Numbered from the stretch's first letter, positions 37,036 through 45,672 are shown. The stretch: 64,000 nucleotides of DNA from Planctomycetota bacterium (GCA_026692865.1 JAPLNI010000057.1:396476-460475); one strand, 5' to 3'. The notes: a model not told the origin generated them from the letters alone. Made by a program: numbers and translations.

Positions 37036-38232
37036 ATGAATCGTATCAACTTCGCTTTCGCTTTACTGTTCGCAACGTGTGCTTGTGGTGTTTGTATTTC
37101 TGAATCGCCGAATGTCAATATCGTTGCTCCCATTAATCGTGAACCGGAGCGATTTGATCCGATTGAAGGACTCATTCAAGATGCTTTGTCGGCTGGGGAA
37201 ATGGCAGGTGCAGTGGTTGTTGTCGCGTCCAAAGAAGACATTCTTTATGCGTCGGCGTTTGGGGATCGTCAGGTCGAGCCAGCGCGGGAGGCTATGACGC
37301 TTGACACGGTTTTCGATTTAGCCTCGCTGACTAAGCCAGTTGCGACGGCAACCTCGATCATGATTTTGGTCGATCGAGGCCTTCTCAAGATCAACGAACC
37401 TGTGAAGACTTATCTACCGGCCTTCGGTATCAACGGTAAAGCAGAAGTGACAGTTGAACAGTTACTTCGTCACACGAGCGGATTAATACCAGATAACGCA
37501 TTAAAGGACTACCAATCAGGACTTGATAAAGCTTGGGAGAATATCTGCGAACTCGAACTTCTTAGTAAACCTGGTGAAAAGTTCGCGTACTCTGACGTGA
37601 ATTTCATCGTGCTTGGGAGGCTTGTCGAAGTACTGAGTGGAGTTACCCTAGATAAGTTTGCAACTGAAAACATCTTAAAACCGCTTGGCTTGAAGAAAAC
37701 AATGTTTAATCCAGTTGAAGATGTTGCATTGAGTGCCGCAACAACAGAGAAACGCGACGGTGTGTGGCTCAAAGGACAAGTTCACGATCCTCGAGCTGCT
37801 CTTATGAATGGGGTAGCTGGCCATGCGGGATTATTTTCAACGGCATCAGACCTTGTGACCTATGGGCAGATGTTACTAGGAAAAGGAAAGCGTAATGACG
37901 TTCGCATTTTGAGTGAAGAAGTCTTTGATTCGATGCGGTCGCCGCAATCGCCGAAACCAACCGTCGCAAACGATGCGAAAGAGTCTTCACCTTCGACGCC
38001 ATCCAAGAGTAGTCGCGCTCTCGGTTGGGACCACCGGTCAGCCTATTCATCTAATCGAGGGGCACATCTTTCAGAATCAGCTTTTGGGCATGGTGGTTTT
38101 ACCGGAACCGTACTTTGGATCGATCCAACCAAGGACCGTATCTTTATTTTCTTAAGTACTCGTCTGCATCCAGATGGCAAGGGGACAATTAACCCGCTAG
38201 CTGGAAAAATTGCGGATATTATTGGGCAATGA
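37036..38232 (+). CDS. Serine hydrolase, beta-lactamase class C / DD-peptidase-like
   Basis: The second serine hydrolase of this superfamily in the window. Motifs: SLTK nucleophile in TVFDLASLTKPVATATS, YSD in FAYSDVNFIVLGRLVE, and HGGFTGTVLW near the C terminus. Other family segments are TYLPAFGINGKAEVTVEQLL and RHTSGL. The N terminus (NRINFAFALLFATCACGVCI) is signal-like, with a cysteine that could be lipidated. Likely periplasmic esterase, D-amino-acid or peptidoglycan-related hydrolase; the substrate is unknown. It lies alone after the long gap. Confidence 0.9.
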   Translation: MNRINFAFALLFATCACGVCISESPNVNIVAPINREPERFDPIEGLIQDALSAGEMAGAVVVVASKEDILYASAFGDRQVEPAREAMTLDTVFDLASLTKPVATATSIMILVDRGLLKINEPVKTYLPAFGINGKAEVTVEQLLRHTSGLIPDNALKDYQSGLDKAWENICELELLSKPGEKFAYSDVNFIVLGRLVEVLSGVTLDKFATENILKPLGLKKTMFNPVEDVALSAATTEKRDGVWLKGQVHDPRAALMNGVAGHAGLFSTASDLVTYGQMLLGKGKRNDVRILSEEVFDSMRSPQSPKPTVANDAKESSPSTPSKSSRALGWDHRSAYSSNRGAHLSESAFGHGGFTGTVLWIDPTKDRIFIFLSTRLHPDGKGTINPLAGKIADIIGQ

Positions 38233-38308
38233 TTGCTCAACTAGAACTTTTGCCGGATGCATAAGCTGATAGCGGAGATCGCTCTCTCCCGTAGGACTAA
38301 CGCCGGTT

Positions 38309-38479
38309 GTGTATGTCGATTTAACTGCATCATCCGAAGCGATTGGAGTCGTTGCAAAACAAATATGGCTGGCAACAGAGCGAGCAACGGTTCGTTACAG
38401 TCCGAATTCAAATCAGCAAATCGCGGTCGTATTGGACTCAATAAAAATGGCTGGTCATCAAGCCAGCCCGATCATCTAA
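38309..38479 (+). CDS. Possible small ORF (56 aa, GTG start)
   Basis: Low-confidence ORF in a 577-nt gap. From the GTG at 38309 the frame reads YVDLTASSEAIGVVAKQIWL, ATERATVRYSPNSNQQIAVV, LDSIKMAGHQASPII. The composition is protein-like and the same frame is open to a TAG at about 38272. No family recognised and no ribosome-binding site. The remainder of 38233-38809 shows nothing else. It could be a remnant of a larger gene. Confidence 0.25.
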   Translation: MYVDLTASSEAIGVVAKQIWLATERATVRYSPNSNQQIAVVLDSIKMAGHQASPII

Positions 38480-38809
38480 GGTAAAAGACCTGCTTCGTCG
38501 TTACGTACACAAAAGTAATCACGAAGAACTCTTTTTTATGGCCAACTTTGCTCATGTTTACAGTGTTTAGCAACAGATACATTCGTCCTAATTTTGATGT
38601 TGGGGAACTTGATGGATCTTCCTAAAGCAACCGGTTCGCTGTTACCGTAATGACGAATTTCAAATAAAATCTGGCTTGGTCTTTCTGCTATAACCCTGTA
38701 TTAGTATCGATAGCTAGTGGAGTCTTACGACCCGTTGCCGGCCTCAGGTGGTCACTTGTGGCGATTGCATGAGACGTTCCAGCTTTTACGTAGAAATGAA
38801 TACGATCAG

Positions 38810-39985
38810 ATGGAGAAAATGGAGATGGTCGAATCCATAATGTCGTCAAATGTGACTGCCAAGAGTGCAACGGTCGGAAGTACAGTATGGTGCGCTGGAC
38901 AGCATTGCCCAGAACTAGATGGTGTGCGCGGACTCGCGATCTTAATGGTCACGCTCTATCGATTTATGAAAGAAGTTGATCCGACAGCACACCCGATTCT
39001 GGCGATAGTGCATCGTTTTGCCCCGATTGGTGAGCGTGGTGTCGATCTTTTCTTTGTTTTGTCTGGATTTCTTATCACCGGGATACTTCTTCAGACGAAA
39101 TCGCGTGATGGCTATTTCAGAAAGTTTTTTATCCGACGCTCTCTTCGCATTTTTCCACTCTACTTTTCTGCATTAATTTTTTGCTTGTGGATTATTCCAA
39201 GTTTCTATTCACCAACGCCATTCGATAAACCGCGAGCCGAGCAAGTCTATCTGTGGACATACATGACGAACGTTCGGATGTCATGGCTTAACGAATGGAG
39301 CTTCGGACCGCTTGACCATTTTTGGTCGCTTGCTGTGGAAGAGCATTTTTATTTAGTCTGGCCATTCGTAGTTTTTTTCCTGTCGAATAAATTGCTTCTT
39401 AGGTTGTCCGTTGCGATCATCATCTTGGTTGGAATCGCTCGAATGATTGCTTCGACGCATCGTGAGTTTGATGTCGCCGTTGACGTGCTTACCGTATTTC
39501 GCTGCGATAGTTTGTGCTTCGGAGCCTTGCTTGCCGTAATACTCGCGTCAGCCGTAGAACCAAAACGAATCGAAGTAGTTGCACGTTGGACGCTGCCACC
39601 GTTGACCCTCAGTCTGATCGGAATTGTCGCAATCGGCAGCAGGCTAGGCACCTTACCTAGTTCGCTATGCCCAGCGTTTTGGATGATAGCGCTTGCCATT
39701 CTTCTGAGTCGACCTCCAACACATTGGTTGAGCAAGATTGCAAGAGTTGGTTTCCTATCATGGCTCGGCAAGTACAGCTATGGAATGTACGTTGTTCAAC
39801 TACCGTTAGTAAGTTTGTTAACAACACAAATGGTGACAGGATTCCTAGCCAACGTGATACCGAGTCCACTCGTTGTTTTTCTAGCTTACATTCTTTTCAT
39901 GTTCGTAATGACGATGGTTCTTGGCTATCTAAGCTTCCATCTTCTCGAGAAGCACTTTCTGAAGCTGAAGCCAAAATGGAGTTGA
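38810..39985 (+). CDS. Acyltransferase-3 family membrane protein (OafA-like) with altered active-site motif
   Basis: A polytopic acyltransferase of the OafA/YrhL type that moves acetyl or similar groups onto cell-surface glycans. About ten membrane spans are visible. Landmarks are ELDGVRGLAILMVTLYRF, FFVLSGFLITGILL, RRSLRIFPLYF, WSLAVEEHFYLVWPF and KYSYGMYVVQLPL. The R-X10-H motif of span 1, thought essential in OafA, reads R-X10-R here (codon CGA), so activity is doubtful or catalysis differs. I choose the ATG at 38810; others are 38840 and the upstream GTG at 38717. It converges on the exporter operon. Confidence 0.85.
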   Translation: MEKMEMVESIMSSNVTAKSATVGSTVWCAGQHCPELDGVRGLAILMVTLYRFMKEVDPTAHPILAIVHRFAPIGERGVDLFFVLSGFLITGILLQTKSRDGYFRKFFIRRSLRIFPLYFSALIFCLWIIPSFYSPTPFDKPRAEQVYLWTYMTNVRMSWLNEWSFGPLDHFWSLAVEEHFYLVWPFVVFFLSNKLLLRLSVAIIILVGIARMIASTHREFDVAVDVLTVFRCDSLCFGALLAVILASAVEPKRIEVVARWTLPPLTLSLIGIVAIGSRLGTLPSSLCPAFWMIALAILLSRPPTHWLSKIARVGFLSWLGKYSYGMYVVQLPLVSLLTTQMVTGFLANVIPSPLVVFLAYILFMFVMTMVLGYLSFHLLEKHFLKLKPKWS

Positions 39986-40012
39986 GTTATAAATCGGTCC
40001 CTACACCTGCAG

Positions 40013-40032
40013 CAGATGTCGTAACACATCTG
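40013..40032. repeat. Dispersed intergenic repeat, short form, copy E
   Basis: CAGATGTC-GTAA-CACATCTG (one stem mismatch), preceded by CTGCAG. It lies between the convergent acyltransferase and exporter genes and could act as a terminator for both. Confidence 0.6.
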
Positions 40033-40170
40033 CCCTCAGCAGTCTTTAGTGTCGATCCCACCGAAATCTGAATTCTTGCCAATCCAGCTACGCCCAAATG
40101 CTTGCAAAGCACTGATCTCTTGCTTTGGATGCTCTCGCAAGAATGAGGCGAACAAATTGATTCACAACCG

Positions 40171-41337
40171 TCAGTTTGATATTGAATCTTCGATAAACAC
40201 ATCGACTTGCTGCCCAGAGAAGACTTCTTTGCCTGTGTAATCCAGCCGATAAACGATTTGAAGTATACGAGTATCAATTCTTTCTGAGACGTTTCCGTTC
40301 AATGATCGCTTTGGTATTAGGAGTGGCTCAATGCGGATGAACGTGAGTGGATAGCGAGTGTCAGGCTTGCCGCGTGCGGAGGCCCAAGCTTTTGCTTCGC
40401 GACGAAATCGCGGTACTTCCTCTTCGTCGATCTCTGCGCGAACATGAAGTACGTCAATGTTGCCTATCGTAATCAGCGGGTCCGACAATGCAGCAGCCGA
40501 AGCGAACTCGCCTGGGCGAATCTTGACCTGTAAGATCGTTCCATTGGTTGGAGCAACAATACTTTGCAATGCAACTTCGGTTTCGCGTTGATTTACTAGC
40601 GCAACTGCTTCATCGACAAGCGCGGCTTGAACCTGTCGTTTGATTCCATCGGACACGACTCCATCATTTGAGATCGACCCTTCCAACTGCGTAAGCATCG
40701 ACTCGCGTTCGGCAAGTTGTGCTTTAGCTTGCTCCAATTGTGCCATGGAAATCTGAACCTCTGCACGAGCCGAGAATAGTTCTTCTTCTGAGATTGCACT
40801 CTCGCGAGCGAGCTTCTCACGCCGCTGGAGAATGTCCTTGCTTAAAGAAAGCTTTGCGGACATTTGATCCAACGCTGAGCGAGTGCTGGCCAATTGAGCT
40901 CTTGAAACGGGGATTTCGGAACTAAGCTCATCTAACCTAGCTTTTGCCACAAAAAGACTCGATTTTGCCGATTGCAATCTCGCCAATGCGGATCGATCAT
41001 CCACCACAATCAAAGTCTGCCCAGCAACTACCACATCGTTGGGTCGGACGTTCACTCGTGAAACGATTCCAGCGACGTTGGTGCCAATCTTGATCAATTC
41101 GGTCGATGGTTCAACGATCCCGAGAGCCCCTATGTATTGTGAGGATTCCAGCGGCGAAGTTGTGGAGTCGCTTGACTCCGATTTTGCTAATTGTTTCCCA
41201 GGTAAGCTTGGGGGGGGAAATAGCGGTTTCGCAGATAGATGCTTTGGTGTGTTATTTCTAATCGTGTAGCTCGATACGCCAATTGCAACAATTGCAAGAA
41301 CGACCGAGATGAGTCCAATCCAGTAGCGAAGTGTCAT
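40171..41337 (-). CDS. HlyD/DevB-like periplasmic adaptor (membrane-fusion) subunit
   Basis: The membrane-fusion component of an ABC exporter. One N-terminal transmembrane span (WIGLISVVLAIVAIGVSSYT) is followed by a Pro/Ser linker, a lipoyl half-motif (GIVSRVNVRPNDVVVAGQTL), a long alpha-hairpin coiled coil (residues ~110-230) and the second lipoyl half with beta-barrel (APTNGTILQVKIRPGEFASA). The best match in mind is DevB of the DevBCA glycolipid exporters. Codons 40-43 lie in a run of eight G/C (41210-41217), a possible slippage tract. It is the third gene of the operon, 3 nt after the ATPase gene. Confidence 0.88.
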   Translation of the reverse strand: MTLRYWIGLISVVLAIVAIGVSSYTIRNNTPKHLSAKPLFPPPSLPGKQLAKSESSDSTTSPLESSQYIGALGIVEPSTELIKIGTNVAGIVSRVNVRPNDVVVAGQTLIVVDDRSALARLQSAKSSLFVAKARLDELSSEIPVSRAQLASTRSALDQMSAKLSLSKDILQRREKLARESAISEEELFSARAEVQISMAQLEQAKAQLAERESMLTQLEGSISNDGVVSDGIKRQVQAALVDEAVALVNQRETEVALQSIVAPTNGTILQVKIRPGEFASAAALSDPLITIGNIDVLHVRAEIDEEEVPRFRREAKAWASARGKPDTRYPLTFIRIEPLLIPKRSLNGNVSERIDTRILQIVYRLDYTGKEVFSGQQVDVFIEDSISN

Positions 41338-41340
41338 TAA

Positions 41341-42114
41341 CTATTCCTTTGGAATATTCATGTCTGGAGAAATCCGGCCGTCGGCAATTTTGACGATTCG
41401 GTCCGCGTACGAAAGAATTCGAGTGTCGTGTGTCACTATCAACACGGCTCGATCGGGTTGGACAGCGACATCTCTCAAAAGAGTCATTACTTGCTGTCCG
41501 GCTGTTGAATCGAGCGAGGCGGTCGGTTCATCGCAGATAATTAACTTCGGAGAGTGAACGACAGCACGCGCGATTGCTACACGTTGCTGCTGGCCGCCCG
41601 AAAGTTCTTTGGGAAGTTTATAAAGGTGTGGACCCAACTCTAAAGTTTCAAGAATCACGGACGCTTTCTTGATAGCATCTCCAAACCATTCGCCTTGGAT
41701 CACAAGCGATACTGCCGCATTCTCAACCGCAGAGAGTGTTGGCAGTAAGTTGAACTGCTGAAAGATGAAGCCGATTTTGGTGGATCGATAATCGGCTAAC
41801 TTGCCCTTTGAAAAAGATGCTAGGGATTTACCAAAAAGCTTGACCTCGCCTGCGGTTGGTGTCAGAAGCCCTCCGATGATCGAGATTAGGGTAGTTTTTC
41901 CGCATCCCGACGGGCCCACTAAAAATGTCATCTTGCCGCTCACTGCTTTGAGATCGATCCCTTTCAAGACTTGTGTACGAATGCTCCCAGTTCCAAAGTC
42001 TTTCTTGATCTGGATACATTCAACAGCGATCGCATCGTCGTTAGCGTTAGCTTGATGATTCAATTGTGAAGCACTTTCATAAGTTCTAGCCGCGAAACAC
42101 AATTGCAGGGTCAA
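41341..42114 (-). CDS. ABC exporter ATPase (DevA/LolD-like)
   Basis: The nucleotide-binding subunit. Walker A FLVGPSGCGKTTLIS, Q-loop GFIFQQFNLLP, signature LSGGQQQRVAIARAVVHSP, Walker B KLIICDEPTASLDS and switch His in LIVTHDTRIL are all intact. This is the MacB/LolD/DevA subclass. I list the TTG at 42114, which overlaps the permease gene by 29 nt; a TTG at 42063 would put the start 23 nt after the permease stop and is equally plausible. It powers the exporter formed with the neighbouring permease and adaptor. Confidence 0.93.
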   Translation of the reverse strand: MTLQLCFAARTYESASQLNHQANANDDAIAVECIQIKKDFGTGSIRTQVLKGIDLKAVSGKMTFLVGPSGCGKTTLISIIGGLLTPTAGEVKLFGKSLASFSKGKLADYRSTKIGFIFQQFNLLPTLSAVENAAVSLVIQGEWFGDAIKKASVILETLELGPHLYKLPKELSGGQQQRVAIARAVVHSPKLIICDEPTASLDSTAGQQVMTLLRDVAVQPDRAVLIVTHDTRILSYADRIVKIADGRISPDMNIPKE

Positions 42115-43228
42115 GCACTAAAGCTTTGCGTAGCGCAACCAATGCAGAGATCGAAACAATGATAATGTCAATCACAGCCGTACCAAGGGCGACTTCCCAA
42201 GGGAGATAAAAACCTTTGAAAGTTGGCACTTTTCGTGGAAGCACGTCAAAAAAAGTTGCAGCAGCGCCAAGCCCGATTCCGTACCCTACAACTCCAATCA
42301 ACGCCACTTGGATAGCGACGATCTGGATTATCCTACGATTGCGCATCCCGAGTGCTTTGAGTGCTGCAAAGTATCGTAGGTTTTCGACAATAAATAAATT
42401 GAATAGCAATGCGACAACCGCAACTCCGATAATCGCTCCGAGCGCGACCACCGTACCGAAGCTCACAGGGATTCCGGTATTGGCACAAATAAAGTCGACT
42501 GCGGCTTGCTTGTATTGTGCACCTGTCAAACACTTCAGTCCAAGTTGCTTTTCGATTCGTTTGGCCACCTCGATCGCCGACTCGCCTTCTGCTTCGTGGG
42601 CGACCACAACCGACATCGTATTGCGACCATTATTCGAATAAAGAAGCGCTTGACGATATCTCGTATATATCAGAATTGCAGATGTAAAGTCTGGGTTGGA
42701 ATCAATGATCGCGACGACCCTAGCACGATTATCGTTCATTTCAAATGACTTGTTGAGTTCGAATGGTTCACCTGGAAACAGCCTTTTGTATCCATCAGCA
42801 CTTACTGCGACGGCATCCGGAAGCTTTAAATCCTCGATTCTGCCCAGGATCGCTCGTTGTGGAATACCTATCAGCGAGACATTATCAACTCCAAGTAGTG
42901 TGCATCCTTCTAAGATCCCTTGGCGTGTACGAACAGATGCGCCTGATTTAAAAAGCGGAACAGCCCATGCGACTCCTTGTACACCGCGAACTCTTTGCAA
43001 CTCAGTGTTCGGCAACGGATACAAAGTGTCAAAGTTCCGTACTCCCGGGTCCATTATCCAAAGGCTTACTTCGGGCGCATCCGAGATGATCGCTCCCGCG
43101 CGAGAGAGCAACCCGATGAATATCCCTAATTGCTGATTGATGAGTAGTGTCGAAAAGGCTACCCCAAGAACTAACGCGATGTACTTGGCAAAATCACCAA
43201 AAAGCATTTTGATCGCGATTCTAAACAT
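42086..43228 (-). CDS. ABC exporter permease (DevC/FtsX-MacB type)
   Basis: The first gene of the exporter operon. It has the MacB/FtsX layout: one N-terminal transmembrane span (DFAKYIALVLGVAFSTLLIN), a large extracytoplasmic domain (residues ~45-255) and three C-terminal spans (VALGAIIGVAVVALLFNLFI, IVAIQVALIGVVGYGIGLGA, VALGTAVIDIIIVSISALVA). The N-terminal part resembles DevC, the permease of the cyanobacterial DevBCA glycolipid exporter. The substrate is therefore probably a lipid or glycolipid, which is inference. The gene is divergent from the TetR-type regulator, which likely controls it. Confidence 0.9.
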   Translation of the reverse strand: MFRIAIKMLFGDFAKYIALVLGVAFSTLLINQQLGIFIGLLSRAGAIISDAPEVSLWIMDPGVRNFDTLYPLPNTELQRVRGVQGVAWAVPLFKSGASVRTRQGILEGCTLLGVDNVSLIGIPQRAILGRIEDLKLPDAVAVSADGYKRLFPGEPFELNKSFEMNDNRARVVAIIDSNPDFTSAILIYTRYRQALLYSNNGRNTMSVVVAHEAEGESAIEVAKRIEKQLGLKCLTGAQYKQAAVDFICANTGIPVSFGTVVALGAIIGVAVVALLFNLFIVENLRYFAALKALGMRNRRIIQIVAIQVALIGVVGYGIGLGAAATFFDVLPRKVPTFKGFYLPWEVALGTAVIDIIIVSISALVALRKALVLDPAIVFRG

Positions 43229-43258
43229 GGACGTCTGCTCCTAGACGATTACGAATCG

Positions 43259-43301
43259 TTTACTACGTATCGATATTATGTATCGCACTTGCTATAGTAA
43301 A
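43259..43301. promoter_or_regulatory. Candidate operator between exporter and TetR genes
   Basis: TTTACTA (43259-43265) and TAGTAAA (43295-43301) form an inverted repeat in the 128-nt divergent region. GTATCG occurs twice between them (43267-43272 and 43280-43285). Such symmetry is typical of TetR-family operators. Function is inferred from position. Confidence 0.4.
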
Positions 43302-43356
43302 TTACACATAAGATCTGTCCACGTCAACGAGATCACCGGTGTGAGTGACAACAAAT

Positions 43357-44004
43357 ATGGCTAGACCCGCAGGAAAGCGCAACTCAGACTATTCCGATCG
43401 CCGCAAAGAGTTGCTTGAGGACGCGATCAAGCGGTTGCTTGCCGAATGTCAAAATCGACCAAGCCTTCGAGCCCTTGCAGATGCGGCCGGAGTATCTTTG
43501 CCTACGATTGTGCATTATTTCGGATCAAGAACGCAACTGCTCGAATCAGTTTTCATCCTGCTTGAAGAGGGAGGCCGGCCATATCTTGATCGCGTTCGCG
43601 AGCCTTCGGGAACATTCTCAACTTCTATTCGCGAGCTGGTGCAGTTCATTGCTGATGGATTTAAGGACGGTGTCCTGGTCGCTATTCACAGTTTAGGGCT
43701 AATGGAAGGGATTCGAAATGATGAAGTCGGTCCGCTGTATCTCAGGCACCTTCTGGAACCGACCATTGAAGCGATTGGAGTTCGACTACAAAAGCATATT
43801 GAACGATGTGAGATGAGGCGCGTTGATGTGCGATACGCAGCCAACGCACTGCTCTCGCCTATCCTTGTTGCGTTTCTTCATCAGACGGAATTGTCTGGGA
43901 AGAAATCCTATCCTGTCGAGATCGAAGCGTTTCTCCGATCGCATTCAACCGGCTTTATTCGTGGATATGGGAAGTCCAGAAGCAAAAAAATGCAAACACT
44001 TTAA
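43357..44004 (+). CDS. TetR-family transcriptional regulator
   Basis: The N-terminal helix-turn-helix fits the TetR family: DRRKELLEDAIKRLLAECQN, then PSLRALADAAGVSLPTIVHY and FGSRTQLLESVF. The C-terminal ~130 residues form the ligand-binding part. It is cytoplasmic. Lying divergently next to the DevBCA-like operon, it probably represses that exporter until the substrate accumulates. The start is set at the ATG at 43357; a GTG four codons upstream (43345) is possible. The metallo-beta-lactamase gene starts 8 nt after its stop, so both are likely co-transcribed. Confidence 0.9.
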   Translation: MARPAGKRNSDYSDRRKELLEDAIKRLLAECQNRPSLRALADAAGVSLPTIVHYFGSRTQLLESVFILLEEGGRPYLDRVREPSGTFSTSIRELVQFIADGFKDGVLVAIHSLGLMEGIRNDEVGPLYLRHLLEPTIEAIGVRLQKHIERCEMRRVDVRYAANALLSPILVAFLHQTELSGKKSYPVEIEAFLRSHSTGFIRGYGKSRSKKMQTL

Positions 44005-44011
44005 GAAATTA

Positions 44012-45469
44012 ATGTCAAAGAGGTCCCGCCATGGACGAGAAAAGTTGATCAATCGGTACAATGTCCAAATGAAGCATTTACAAAGAACTCGACCTGACCA
44101 GCCAACCGTTACGTTTTTTGGTGCAACACAATCTGTCTCCGGCTCGATGCATCTCCTGGAAGTGGGGCCCTATCGATTCTTGCTCGATTGTGGTCTTCAT
44201 CGCGGTCCACGAGACGAAGCGCGTGCGTTGAACTCGCGGTTCTCCTTTGATCCCGCATCGATTGATGCGATTTTTCTGAGTCATGCTCACATGGATCATT
44301 GTGGGAACATTCCAAACCTCGTTCGACAGGGGTTCAGCGGAACGATTTATTGCACGCATGCAACGCGAGATTTAATTGAAGTGATGCTTCAAGATTCGGC
44401 TCGAATTCAGGAGCGAGAAAGCTCGTTCCGTGGTTACTCCAGGCTAGGTAGCTCACAGCTTTATAACATGGACCACGTTCAAGAAGCGATCGACTATTGC
44501 CATAGCGTCGACTTCGACGAAACAGTTGTGGTCAATCCAAGCGTTAACATTCGCTTTATTGACTCGGGGCATATTCTCGGAAGTGCGATTATCTATATTT
44601 CGATGAGGCATCAAGATCGCAACTATTCAGTTACTTTCTCTGGTGATCTTGGTCGTCAAGGCGTGCCCTATCTATCGCAGCCCTCTCCTTTGCCCGCGGC
44701 AGATCTGGTTATCTGCGAGAGTACCTATGGTGGAAAGACTCATGAAACTTTGGCGGGCATGGCAGAGAAGATGTCGCAGCTTGTGACCAAAACCGTTGCT
44801 CGCGGTGGTAAGGTGCTGATCCCAGCATTCAGCCTGGGGCGAACGCAATTGGTCCTTCACTATCTTCGCGTTTGGATGGCAAGCGGTATTCTGCCTCGGT
44901 TGCCAATCTATGTTGATAGTCCGCTCGCTCGAGAGATCGATTTGATTCATAAAAAGTATCATGACTACTTGGAACCAGAAGTTACCGAGATCCCCTGCGA
45001 GTGGCTGATGTCAGATGATGACGCTTGGTATCGATCCACTCACCGCGACCCTTGCATTCTTGTTGCTTCGGGTGGAATGTGCGAAGGTGGGCGAATAACA
45101 CAGCATCTCAAGTACCATATCGACGACCCGAGATCGACGATCATCTTAGTGAGCTATCAGTCACCAAACTCGCTGGGTGCACAGCTCTTAACGCCAGTCC
45201 CCAAGGTGTTTTTTCATGGTCACACATGGAACAAGTGGATTGAGGTAGCCGAAGTGAACGGCTTTTCTGGGCACGCCGATAAGAACGACATTGATGTGCT
45301 TTTGCGGGATGCGCTTGCGACTACGGGGCAAGTAAGGCTTGTCCACGGCGAGATTCCGCAGCTGATGGCCCTGACCGCTCAGCTTCAACAGATGGGCTTT
45401 GCAAACGTGAAAGCACCTCACCGAAATGAGAGTGTAGTGCTCGGTGCGGAAGTCTTTCAAAGCCGATAA
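44012..45469 (+). CDS. Beta-CASP metallo-beta-lactamase-fold RNase (CPSF-73/MBL exonuclease-like)
   Basis: The enzyme belongs to the RNA-processing beta-CASP group of metallo-beta-lactamase-fold nucleases. Metal-binding motifs are HAHMDHCGN (HxHxDH), IDSGHILGSA and FSGDLGRQGVPYL. The beta-CASP part includes LVICESTYGGKTHE, GKVLIPAFSLGRTQL, YVDSPLAREI, ILVASGGMCEGGRI and the late SGHADKNDI and LVHGE motifs, so all active-site boxes look complete. It is cytoplasmic. The start is uncertain: the ATG at 44012, 8 nt after the TetR stop, is given; the ATG at 44069 (MKHLQRTRPD) would begin closer to the conserved fold. The frame is open further upstream within the TetR gene, which I reject. Confidence 0.93.
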   Translation: MSKRSRHGREKLINRYNVQMKHLQRTRPDQPTVTFFGATQSVSGSMHLLEVGPYRFLLDCGLHRGPRDEARALNSRFSFDPASIDAIFLSHAHMDHCGNIPNLVRQGFSGTIYCTHATRDLIEVMLQDSARIQERESSFRGYSRLGSSQLYNMDHVQEAIDYCHSVDFDETVVVNPSVNIRFIDSGHILGSAIIYISMRHQDRNYSVTFSGDLGRQGVPYLSQPSPLPAADLVICESTYGGKTHETLAGMAEKMSQLVTKTVARGGKVLIPAFSLGRTQLVLHYLRVWMASGILPRLPIYVDSPLAREIDLIHKKYHDYLEPEVTEIPCEWLMSDDDAWYRSTHRDPCILVASGGMCEGGRITQHLKYHIDDPRSTIILVSYQSPNSLGAQLLTPVPKVFFHGHTWNKWIEVAEVNGFSGHADKNDIDVLLRDALATTGQVRLVHGEIPQLMALTAQLQQMGFANVKAPHRNESVVLGAEVFQSR

Positions 45470-45528
45470 TGCTACTTTGTTGGCTGCGGTTCTGCTTTTA
45501 AGAGATCTGACCCGTTAAAACCATTTTA

Positions 45529-45550
45529 GATCAGTTGTCCTCAACTGATC
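45529..45550. terminator. Perfect 9-bp hairpin between convergent genes
   Basis: GATCAGTTG-TCCT-CAACTGATC. Located 60 nt after the beta-CASP gene stop. Probable terminator for the + strand transcript, though no T-run follows. Confidence 0.5.
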
Positions 45551-45598
45551 AGGTTGCCGTGAAAGTTCCTATTTGCGGGAGACAGAATTTACAAACAA

Positions 45599-45635
45599 AA
45601 ATCGCTTCGGATTGATTACTCAATCGAAGCGATTT
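45599..45635. terminator. Long hairpin, probable bidirectional terminator
   Basis: AAATCGCTTCGGATTGA (45599-45615) pairs with TCAATCGAAGCGATTT (45620-45635) around a TTAC loop, with a single G bulge. A and T tracts flank the stem on both sides. It lies 38 nt after the stop of the repeat-protein gene (minus strand). Confidence 0.65.
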
Positions 45636-45672
45636 ATGAAGCATTTCAGCTACAGAAAGCCACTCAAATCCT

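Noticed and set aside
43823..44011. Upstream extension of the beta-CASP gene into the TetR gene
   Set aside because: The extra residues do not resemble the family and overlap a clear TetR coding sequence; starts at 44012 or 44069 are sufficient.
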